Assembly: GCA_020722405.1 (NCBI GenBank)
Contig: DYKW01000009.1
Location: 1-20,272 of the forward strand
Source of the DNA: Anaerolinea thermophila
GTDB taxonomy: Bacteria > Chloroflexota > Anaerolineae > Anaerolineales > DRKV01
Length of the DNA: 20,272 bases
Direction: 5' to 3'
Below are positions 6,161 to 14,600 of the stretch, piece by piece. Positions within the stretch are counted from its first letter, which is position 1. Every line of letters begins with the position of its first letter. A program made the translations under genes and the position numbers. The notes below the pieces were generated by a model. The model worked only from the letters and a program-made list of their open reading frames with translations, was not told the origin of the DNA and made no database searches.

Positions 6161-9100
6161 GCCGCTGTTGAGCGAAATCATCCAAATTCGTTCCAATCGC
6201 TTGCGCGCCGTGCGGCTGGAAGATGACCTGCCAAGCGGCGATTTGTTGGGCGGATACACACTCACTGCGCAGGCCCTGGCGGCCCTGGGGCGCGTTGCAG
6301 ACGGGTTGACTAACCATGCCAGAGCATGGACATTGACCGGTCCTTACGGTTCAGGGAAATCGTTCTTTGGTTTGTTCCTGGCTCATTTGCTCGATAAACG
6401 TCGTGCTGGCCATGCCGCCGCCTGGGAAATGGTGGCGCAGGCAGACCCGTCCCTGGCCGAACGTTTGCAGGAGGCAATTGGAGAGCGCGGCGGCCTGAGA
6501 ACGGTGGCTGTGACTGGTGCCCGCGCCTCGTTGCAAGATTGCCTGGCACGCGGCTTTTTGCAAGTGCTGGAGGCTGAAGGTTTCCCCACAGATTTGGGTG
6601 AAGAACTGGAAACAGTCCAAAAGGCAGATAGCCGCGCTTTTCTCAAATGGCTAAAAACATTCATCAAATCGGCCAGCTGGCTCGGGCCCGGAACAAGCGG
6701 CACATTGATTGTTTTCGATGAGATGGGCAAAGCACTGGAGCACGCTGCGTCCCATCCGCAGGAAAGCGACGTTTACCTGTTACAAGAATTAGCAGAATTC
6801 GCCGCGCACAGCAACGACCACCCCTTCGTCTTTGTTGGGGTTTTGCATCAATCCTTCGAAGGATACGCAGCCCTGTTGGACCGCGCAACGCAACGCGAGT
6901 GGGCCAAAGTGCAGGGACGCTTCGAGGATATCCCCTTCCAGGAACCGCCCATTCAACAAATGCGCTTGGTAGCCGGCGCGTTTGTTGAGCAAGTCTCCGA
7001 CTTGCCTACGCAACTCGAAAGCGCGTGCCATGTCGTTTCTGACTCACTTGTATTGAGAACAACCTTGCAGGAATGGCGTCCGGCAACGATGAGCGAAGGG
7101 GAATTCGAGTTCATCAGCCGCAGAGTCTATCCATTGCATCCGAGCGTGTTTGTCTCTTTGCCTTATATATTCCGCCGACTGGCGCAAAACGAGCGCTCAA
7201 TCTTTGCCTATCTCTCTTCACAGGAACCTTTTGGTTTTCAAGAATTTCTGGCTACACATACACTGGGGAAGACACTGCGTTTGCCCCATGTCTTCAATTA
7301 TCTGGCAGCCAACTACCAGAGCCGCATTTACGCTTCAGGCCGGGCGCGTCCGCTCACAGAAACCCTGGAACGGCTGGAAACTAACTTTTCTTTGAAGCAA
7401 ATCGAACAGGACTTGCTAAAGACCATCGGCCTGCTCAACTGGCTGGGAGAAATCAGCCCCATTCAAGCCAAAGAGACCATGATTTTGAGCGCCCTTGTAC
7501 CGGCCTACGAGGAGACAAATTTACGCGCTGCTCTGAAGTCCCTTCAACACCGGTCGTTGATCGTGTACCGCCGCTTCAACGAGACATATGCTGTATGGCA
7601 AGGCAGCGATGTGGATATTGAGGAACGCTTGCAGGCGGCCCGCGCCGCATTAGAAACAAACCTAAGCATAGCCGGTGTTTTGCAGGGTTATCTTCCGCCC
7701 CGACCATTGCTGGCTCGCCGTCACAGTTACCTGACCGGCACCCAGCGATTCTTCGATGTGCGCTATGTGGATAGCCACAATCGTGAGGCCGTCCCGCTCG
7801 CTCCTTCGAAAAACGCCAGCGGAGTGGTGCTGCTGTGTCTGCCGGGCACGCTGGAAGAGGTGGAAGGTTTCGAAGACTGGGCGCGGGGCGGGAATCTTGC
7901 CTCTCGTCCAGACCTGGTTATCGGGATGGCCGGACGCGCCATTCGCATGAAAGAACTGGCGCACGAGTTACGCGGCCTGCATTGGGTGCGCGAGAACACC
8001 CCCGAACTGCGCGATGACCCTGTAGCGCGCCGCGAGTGGCGGACACGGCTTGCCGCCATTGAGCAGGCTATCCGCACCGAACTGGACGAGGCCTTCAATC
8101 TTCAACAACTCTCGGCTTTACAGGGTTGCCAGTGGTTTCACCGCGGACGGGATGTATCGCCGAAGGTCCGACGCGGGCTTTCGGCCCTGCTCTCAGAGAT
8201 TTGCGATGCGCTCTATCCGGCTTCGCCGCGCCTGTGGAACGAACTGCTCAACCGCCGCGAATTGACCTCGCAAGGCGCAGCAGCGCGCCGCACGCTCATC
8301 GAGGGGATTCTCACCCGCCCTGAACAACCGCTTTTGGGTATTCAGAAATTCCCGCCGGAGCGGAGCATGTACGAAGGCTTTCTGCGTAAAGGCGATATGC
8401 ACCGCGTTGAGGACGGGACTTGGCGCATTTGCCCGCCGGCCGAAAACGACCTGAACCTGATCCCTGCCTGGCGAGTGATCTACGATTTCGTCTTTGGCGG
8501 CTTGCCCGAGCCGCATCCGCTAACCGACCTGTATGCCCGCCTTGCTGCTCCACCTTATGGGGTGACACCAGGTGTCGCGCCTGTCCTGCTTGCCGTCTTC
8601 TATAAGGTCTATGAGAATGAGATGACTCTCTACAAAGAGGGTACGTTGTTGGTCGAACCGGGTATGGCTGATTGGGAAGTGCTGCTGCGCCGGCCGGAAA
8701 TGTTCTCTCTGGCGGGATGCCGCGTCACCGGCTTGCGCGCTGCGGTAGTGGAACGCATAGCGAAGGGGCTGCGCGTGCAGCCGCAGGTCATGCCGGTGGT
8801 GCGCGCCGTGATCGGACGTTTGAAAGCCCTGCCTGAACACGCCTGGCGCACCCGCAAACTGCCTGAACCGGCCCTGAACCTGCGCCGCGCAGTAGATACG
8901 GCGCGGTCTCCAGAACGGTTTCTCTTCGTCGAAGTCCCCGCCGCGCTTGGTTTGCCGCCTTTTGAGAGCGAAGTCTTTGACCAGACGCGCTTCGATGCCT
9001 TTTTTGAACGCCTGAATCAAGCATTGGATGCCCTCGCCAATGCGACCCCCCGCCTGCTGGTCTGGGCGCGCAATACCTGGCTGGCGGCTTGCGACCTGCC

Positions 9101-9494
9101 CGCCGACGAGAACGGCTGGGAGACATTCCGCCAGAGATCTGTTGAACTCGCCCGGCGGGTGACTCATCCCAACCTGCTGCCTTTACTGAAGCGCGCCGCT
9201 GAGGCCGCCGACTCGCACACTGCGCTGGAGAGCGTCCTGGCGCTCATCGCCAACCGCCCGCTGCGGACGTGGACCGACGCCGATGCGGAACGATTCGAGG
9301 CGCAAGCCGCTTATCTGGGCGACTTGTGGCACAAAGAGACAGGCGGATCCGCTATTTCATCCCTCCCACCCAAATTACAGGCGCGCACTCAGGAAGTCGC
9401 TGATATTTTGCAAGCATACTTGCAGAACGTAGAAACCGATAAAAAGATCTTGGAGGCTGCCCTGCGCAGCCTGCTTGACCGTCTCAAAGAATAG
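6153..9494 (+). CDS. sspC: Large P-loop ATPase, SspC-like
   Basis: The 1113-aa product carries a clear Walker A motif, GPYGSGKS (63-70), and a Walker B, TLIVFDEMGK (184-193), in its N-terminal third, followed by LLQELAEFAAHSNDHPFVFV, a sensor-like strand. The remaining roughly 700 residues show no motif I can name; the C-terminus is helical and charged. The start overlaps the DUF4007 gene by eight bases, a strong sign of translational coupling. In SspBCD systems an ATPase sits between the DUF4007 nickase and the PAPS-reductase-like protein, which is the order here; this is the basis for the name, and it should be read as positional. It is distinct from the BrxC ATPase downstream (P-loop GPYGSGKS versus NYGRGKS). 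A role as an energy-using component of the modification complex is inferred. Confidence 0.72.
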   Translation: MPEPLLSEIIQIRSNRLRAVRLEDDLPSGDLLGGYTLTAQALAALGRVADGLTNHARAWTLTGPYGSGKSFFGLFLAHLLDKRRAGHAAAWEMVAQADPSLAERLQEAIGERGGLRTVAVTGARASLQDCLARGFLQVLEAEGFPTDLGEELETVQKADSRAFLKWLKTFIKSASWLGPGTSGTLIVFDEMGKALEHAASHPQESDVYLLQELAEFAAHSNDHPFVFVGVLHQSFEGYAALLDRATQREWAKVQGRFEDIPFQEPPIQQMRLVAGAFVEQVSDLPTQLESACHVVSDSLVLRTTLQEWRPATMSEGEFEFISRRVYPLHPSVFVSLPYIFRRLAQNERSIFAYLSSQEPFGFQEFLATHTLGKTLRLPHVFNYLAANYQSRIYASGRARPLTETLERLETNFSLKQIEQDLLKTIGLLNWLGEISPIQAKETMILSALVPAYEETNLRAALKSLQHRSLIVYRRFNETYAVWQGSDVDIEERLQAARAALETNLSIAGVLQGYLPPRPLLARRHSYLTGTQRFFDVRYVDSHNREAVPLAPSKNASGVVLLCLPGTLEEVEGFEDWARGGNLASRPDLVIGMAGRAIRMKELAHELRGLHWVRENTPELRDDPVARREWRTRLAAIEQAIRTELDEAFNLQQLSALQGCQWFHRGRDVSPKVRRGLSALLSEICDALYPASPRLWNELLNRRELTSQGAAARRTLIEGILTRPEQPLLGIQKFPPERSMYEGFLRKGDMHRVEDGTWRICPPAENDLNLIPAWRVIYDFVFGGLPEPHPLTDLYARLAAPPYGVTPGVAPVLLAVFYKVYENEMTLYKEGTLLVEPGMADWEVLLRRPEMFSLAGCRVTGLRAAVVERIAKGLRVQPQVMPVVRAVIGRLKALPEHAWRTRKLPEPALNLRRAVDTARSPERFLFVEVPAALGLPPFESEVFDQTRFDAFFERLNQALDALANATPRLLVWARNTWLAACDLPADENGWETFRQRSVELARRVTHPNLLPLLKRAAEAADSHTALESVLALIANRPLRTWTDADAERFEAQAAYLGDLWHKETGGSAISSLPPKLQARTQEVADILQAYLQNVETDKKILEAALRSLLDRLKE

Positions 9495-9520
9495 TCAATC
9501 TCGCGAATATATTCTATAAT
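9492..9520 (+). promoter_or_regulatory. Promoter in front of brxP
   Basis: A perfect TATAAT (9515-9520) lies 17 bases after TAGTCA (9492-9497), which matches four of six consensus -35 bases. The -35 begins at the stop codon of the upstream ATPase gene. The predicted start is near 9527, followed by the palindromic TACCGGTA, a possible small operator, and then by a GAGG ribosome-binding site six bases before the ATG at 9560. This would let brxP and the downstream genes be expressed separately from the first two genes. Confidence 0.6.
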
Positions 9521-9559
9521 CACTGTACTTACCGGTACCTTTGAAGATCGAGGCTCGCA

Positions 9560-10366
9560 ATGACTTCTCAAACCCCTGTTCGTCACATCGTCTCTCTTTC
9601 GGGCGGCAAGGACAGCACCGCCCTGGCGATATACCTGCGCGGCCGCATCCCGGACTTGGAATACGTGTTTTGTGATACCGGTGAAGAACTACCAGAGACC
9701 TATGAATATTTGGCCAAATTAGAAGTTTTTTTAGGGAAAGAGATTAAGAAACTCAAGGCACGCCAATCATTTGAGGACATGCTGAAGGCACGAGGAGGTT
9801 TTTTGCCATCTGGACAAGTGCGCTGGTGTACAGAGTATCTCAAAATAAAACCCTTTGAAGAGTATATTGGCGATAGTAGTTGTCACAACTATATAGGCAT
9901 TCGTGCTGATGAATTACATCGTAAGGGATACATTTCTACAAAACCAAATATCATCGCTCATTACCCGTTCATCGAAGATGACATAAAAAAAGAAGATGTT
10001 GTCAGGATTTTGGATGAGAGTGGTTTAGGCTTACCGGCATACTATGAGTGGCGTTCTCGCTCTGGTTGTTATTTTTGTTTCTTTCAGCAGAAAAATGAAT
10101 GGCTTGGTCTCTTGAAGAACCATTCTGAATTGTATGAAAAAGCCGAAGGCTATGAAAAGGAAAATCCAGAAACTGGTGAACGATACACATGGTCACAAAA
10201 AGAGAGCTTGAAAGAAATGCGTTCTCCGGAACGACAAAAGGCCATCCTCGAAGAATATGAACATCGCAGGGCGCGTCAACAACAACCGAAGTCTAACTTA
10301 ACTTTAGTAACTTTATTTAATGCAGAAGAAGCCAATGAGGAAAGTTGCCTGATTTGTCATCTTTAA
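9560..10366 (+). CDS. brxP: PAPS-reductase/DndC-like PP-loop protein (BrxP, SspD-like)
   Basis: The 268-aa protein has the PP-loop SGGKDST (14-20) of ATP pyrophosphatases and the PAPS-reductase fold, with VFCDTGEELPETYEY next to it and RWCTEYLKIKPFE at about 89-101. Cysteines at 38, 90, 108, 170, 173 (CYFC), 263 and 266 (CLIC at the extreme C-terminus) could supply ligands for an iron-sulfur cluster, as described for DndC. DndC and SspD activate the DNA backbone with ATP for sulfur insertion, and BrxP is the same kind of protein in type 4 BREX. It has its own promoter and GAGG ribosome-binding site. Base composition changes sharply within the gene: the first 100 bases are very GC-rich, the rest AT-rich, suggesting a mosaic origin. 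Confidence 0.85.
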   Translation: MTSQTPVRHIVSLSGGKDSTALAIYLRGRIPDLEYVFCDTGEELPETYEYLAKLEVFLGKEIKKLKARQSFEDMLKARGGFLPSGQVRWCTEYLKIKPFEEYIGDSSCHNYIGIRADELHRKGYISTKPNIIAHYPFIEDDIKKEDVVRILDESGLGLPAYYEWRSRSGCYFCFFQQKNEWLGLLKNHSELYEKAEGYEKENPETGERYTWSQKESLKEMRSPERQKAILEEYEHRRARQQQPKSNLTLVTLFNAEEANEESCLICHL

Positions 10367-10480
10367 GCATGAGGAATGAAAAATGAGCCTTACATTTCAC
10401 CGCACGTTTGCTTTATCACGTTCATCGGTGTCAAAAGTTCTCCGTGTTGCCCATGACAAACCAGACTTCAGGACATCAGA
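9661..10480. other. AT-rich composition tract inside the island
   Basis: Hand counts per 60-base line show 42 G/C at 9601-9660, then 24 at 9661-9720, 22 at 9721-9780 and 20 at 9841-9900, against 40 at 6241-6300. G/C is still low at 10381-10440 (26) and recovers by 10501-10560 (34). The tract covers most of brxP and the first part of the second DUF4007 gene. Confidence 0.7.
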
Positions 10481-11180
10481 CTTGGCAGCCAGCACTGATT
10501 TAGGCACAATATATCAAGAAGCCATGCCGCGTTATGCCTACCGCGCCGGCTTGCTAGATGAAAAGAATCGCCTCACTGCCTTCGGGCGTTTCGTTGCTCA
10601 ACACGACCCTGCCCTTGAAAAACCCGGCACGCAATGGCTGTTGCACTACCACTTGTCTGCGCCGCATGGTCCCACTGCCTTCTGGCATCATCTGGTCATG
10701 CGGCGTTTTTTGTCCGGCAACACCTTTACCTCAGAAGACTTGAACACCGACCTGACAACCTTCCTGCGCCAGGAAGCGGGCAAAGACCCCGCGCCGCGTT
10801 CGGTCAGCAGCACGGCCACTGTATTCACCGGCACATATCTCAAAAGCGATGGGCTAGGCCGCCTGGGTTTGCTCGAAGAAATCAGTAAAAACAACTATCG
10901 TGTTCCAGCGGTTCCCCCCCCGCCCATCTGGGCGCTGGGCTACGCCCTGACGGACACCTGGCAGGCACATTACGGCGAACGGCTAACGGTCAACCTGAAT
11001 GATTTCACAGGTAACAACTTTGCCAGTCTCTTTTTGTTGGGCGAAGATAGCCTGACCGGCCTGCTCGTACAACTCAAACAAGGGAGCATGATAGACCTGT
11101 ACCGCATCGCGCAGCCTTACCAGGTGGTCCTGTTACAACCCAACCCAGAGTATGCCCTAGAAAAATTGTACGCCACGTAG
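10383..11180 (+). CDS. Second, divergent DUF4007 family protein
   Basis: The 265-aa product lacks the GGHEKF opening of typical DUF4007 proteins but keeps the body of the fold: LTAFGRFVAQHDPALEKPGT (65-84), then QWLLHYHLSAPHGPTAFWHH, matching LWFLHWQLASN of the first copy, and a C-terminal segment ALEKLYAT resembling the ELLRKYYA end of that copy. The two proteins are otherwise very different, so they are ancient paralogues rather than a recent duplication. Its function is unknown; by position between brxP and the BrxF-like gene it may be a specificity or adaptor subunit linking the sulfur module to the BREX core, which is inference. The start has a good GAGGA ribosome-binding site and lies 16 bases after brxP. 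Confidence 0.72.
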   Translation: MSLTFHRTFALSRSSVSKVLRVAHDKPDFRTSDLAASTDLGTIYQEAMPRYAYRAGLLDEKNRLTAFGRFVAQHDPALEKPGTQWLLHYHLSAPHGPTAFWHHLVMRRFLSGNTFTSEDLNTDLTTFLRQEAGKDPAPRSVSSTATVFTGTYLKSDGLGRLGLLEEISKNNYRVPAVPPPPIWALGYALTDTWQAHYGERLTVNLNDFTGNNFASLFLLGEDSLTGLLVQLKQGSMIDLYRIAQPYQVVLLQPNPEYALEKLYAT

Positions 11181-11202
11181 TCATTGTCAGAAAGCGCTCG
11201 AC

Positions 11203-11664
11203 ATGAACGTTCAAAGCCTGCTTCAGCAATTTCGTCAACCTGGCACCCGGCCGGGAATAGGCATTTGGCTTTTGCCTCCCACCGATGTTGGACAAGAAGC
11301 CGTATTCGCTACGCGCTTAGAGCTGCAAGCCGTGGATGCGCGTCAGGTTTATTTGCAGAGCCTGCCGCAAGGGGCGCGTTTCTCTGGCCTCACCCGTCCA
11401 AATGGACATTACAAATTAGTTGAGATAGTACGCCAATTGGCAGGGAGCATACACCAGCGTCCCATTCTGCTCTTACATACCCTCGACCTGCTGCTTCTGG
11501 GGCTGGAGGTAGACGAACGCGAACGGTTTTGGAAAGCCGTTCTTGAGCTTCCCTATCCGCGCACAAAACTCGTGCTTACCATTCCAGAGGGCGCTAGTGA
11601 ATTGCTTTCTTTTGAACTCAAACGCTGTTACGCGGCTTACATTGCCGAAGGCAGCATAAAATAG
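11203..11664 (+). CDS. Small BrxF-like protein without a Walker A motif
   Basis: The 153-aa protein has the outline of a small P-loop protein: an early strand GIGIWLLPPTDVG at 18-30 where the phosphate-binding loop should be, a later strand RPILLLHTLDLLLLGLEVDE (86-105) in the Walker B position, and TKLVLTIPEGASELL at 121-135. No GxxxxGK[ST] is present and the usual acidic Walker B residue is not evident, so nucleotide binding is unlikely. The size and strand order resemble BrxF, the small ATPase-like protein of type 3 BREX, which also precedes brxC there. Position directly before brxC supports the comparison. It is probably a structural partner of BrxC. The homology is from pattern and context only; it may equally be an unrelated small protein. 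Confidence 0.5.
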   Translation: MNVQSLLQQFRQPGTRPGIGIWLLPPTDVGQEAVFATRLELQAVDARQVYLQSLPQGARFSGLTRPNGHYKLVEIVRQLAGSIHQRPILLLHTLDLLLLGLEVDERERFWKAVLELPYPRTKLVLTIPEGASELLSFELKRCYAAYIAEGSIK

Positions 11665-11693
11665 TCCTTTGTTGTCGGGAGGATTCAATAACT

Positions 11694-14600
11694 ATGAAAA
11701 TCGAAGAACTGGTCAAAATGGATGTCGAGGGCGAATTTCGCTCCGATGTGCAGTTGAGTGATTTCGAGAACCCCATCTTCAATCTGCAACTGCTCCGAAA
11801 CTACATTTTCACGATCCATGCCCCAACGACACTCGGCTTTGCGCAAAGGGATTACTCCGCCAAAGGTGTATTGGATCTTTTAAAAACCGCTTTCACTGTA
11901 GAGCGGTTTGAGAATCGTTTTGTTCTGACAGCAAACTATGGGCGCGGAAAAAGTCACTTGGCGCTCACACTGGCAAATATCTTTTCACGGCCGACCAATT
12001 CGGAAGAGGTCGAGATTGTCCTTTCTCGTTTTGGACAGGCGCTCAACAATCCCTCACAACTGGCCGGTTACCGCGAATTCAAGAACAGCAAGGGAGAGTT
12101 CCTCGTCATCCGCTTACAAGGGGATTCCATCAATGATTTACAAGAGGGCTTTGTACTCGCGCTGGAACAAGCCTTATCGGAACATGACGCTACCGTCGGC
12201 CTTGAAATTCCGCTGTGGACTCATACCGCTGCAAATTGGCTCAGGGGGCTCGAGGGGCAAATACGGCAACGCGCCGAAGAATTTCTCTCGCAAGAAAATA
12301 CCGATTTGGCATCCCTCATCGAATCGCTGAAACAGGAAGGGGCACGCGAACTGACCCTGGAACTGTTCAAACACCTCAATGGCGTCTATCCCAACTTCGG
12401 CCGCGAAATTAATTTGAAAGACCTGATCGTTTGGGTAGTAGATGAAGTATGCAAGCCCAAAGGCTTTGGGGGACTGCTTATTTTGTTCGATGAGTTTAGC
12501 CTGTTCTTGCACAAATACGTCGAGAGCCGGTCCATTGGTAAGTTACAGGAACTGCTCAACGGCATCAGCTACCGCCCAGGTAAAAGTGTGTTTTTGGCTT
12601 TCTCTCAGCAAGATGTAGATACAGTAGCAGAGACATATGCCCAAGGTCAGCGCCGCGAGGATGTAAAAAAAGAATTGGAGCGTTTGCCCAAAGACAAACG
12701 CGGCCGTCTATTCTCGCTGATGGAAAGCGTGCTGGATGCTTATTTGAAGCAGGATGAAGCCGCCTGGGATGAATTTCAGTCTCAACAGTCGGTTAGGAGC
12801 GCACTGGCCCAGGCGCGCGAAATCGTGCTGGAATATTTCAGCAAGCATTATTTCGACGAATTGCACTGGGATGTAGACTCTTTTGGCACTAAAGTAATCA
12901 AGGGCTGTTTTCCGCTTCATCCGTTGACAACAGCCTTTTTATCAATTCATCAATTCGAGGCCGGAGCAAGCGAAAATCCTCGTACCGCGCTACAGTTTGT
13001 GCGCGAGTCTTGGTCCCGCATACGGAAACAGGAAGCCGAATTGCTAGACGGACAGCCAAACTTTGTTTACCCCATCGCTTTGGCCGATTTCTTTGGCGAA
13101 CAATTGTCCAAAAAATGGTATGCAGCCTACCAAAATGCGCTTCAAACTGCGCCTCAAGCTCTTGGTGTGGAACAACAAAAGGTTTTACGCGCCCTGTTCA
13201 TTCAAACAGCAGTCAACCTGAAAGCGCAGGCAGGTGCACAAATCGAACTCTTACACCATCTCAGTGGATTAGAACGCGACACAATCAAGCGGGTGCTCAA
13301 AGAAATGGCTGCCGTAAAAATCATTCATTCAGACCCCGTCAACAAAGTTTCTTCACTCTGGCCTGCCAGCACGCGCCCACAGGAAGTGGAAGAAATCTTG
13401 CAAAACGCCCTTGAAAAAACGCCGGTTGATCAGGCCCTCATGGCGCACATTGTCTCGGCGTTTGCCCGCGCGCCTATGGAACTAACTCTACAATTTGGAA
13501 ATACTTCCGATTGGGCTCCTTATCAGGTCGCCATGACCGCAGAAATGTTCAACGCACAAGAACTTCGGAAACTTATACAGCCCTATCGCATTGGAGTTAG
13601 CAACATCGAAGAAGGGAAGCGGGGGCTGGTTGTTTGGCTGATTGCGCAGACCGAACAAGAGAAAAATTCCTTGAGGCAAATTGCACAGGCCACACTAGAT
13701 AAAGCCTTGACAAACACAACCTCCCCCTTGCCTATTGTGATTGTGTGTCCGAAGCGGCCTGTTCCTGGTCTTGTTACGGTTGCACGCCGCGTGAAGGCGC
13801 TTGAGAATTTAGACCGCACCAACCGCGAGAAAATAGGCTCAATGATGTACACCCAAGAGCAAGGCCTGACGCAGGCTAGTTTTCTCAACGCAGTCAGCGA
13901 CCTGGTTGGTGATATACATAATTATGCCGAGTTACCCCACAGTCTTTTGGAATATGCTATTCCATCTGTTTATCTTCCCTCAGTTCAGGCGCTTAAGAAT
14001 CTCTCTCTAAAATCAATCTTGACAGATTGCTATCGCCAAGCCTATGCATACCGAGTGGATTTTTATACACAGTATACGGTAAGCGGAAAAGGCCCCAATC
14101 AGTTACGCAATGCCGTTCAAAATGTTGTGCGTGGCTTGTTCATCGATGAGATTGCTGGCAGCCTCCCCACCCTCAAAAACAAAGACATACAATTCCAACT
14201 GATTACCTATTACCTAACTCAGCGTTGGGGACTGCTTGCACCCCAGAATTACGCTATTCAGCCTCCCACGATCATTGCTTTACAACAAGCCTGGGATATT
14301 TTAAATCAGGCTTTCCCACCCGGATGCAACGAAGTCCGCGTCCAAGATGTTTTGATCCAGTTGCTTAATCCGCCCTATGGACATGACTACAACACCTTGG
14401 TGCTTTTACTGGCCGCGTGGATCGGGTATCATCGTCATGAAATCTCACGTTTTTCCTTGAATGGGCAAATAGTTTCGTTAAATCAATTCAAAGGCTTATT
14501 TAACGAATCCAAGAGCCTGCAAGAGTTCTTCACCCGAATCTTTATTCTCTCGCCTCTAGCCCTCAGCCGAGCAAAACCAGATGAAATGTATCGTCAGGCG

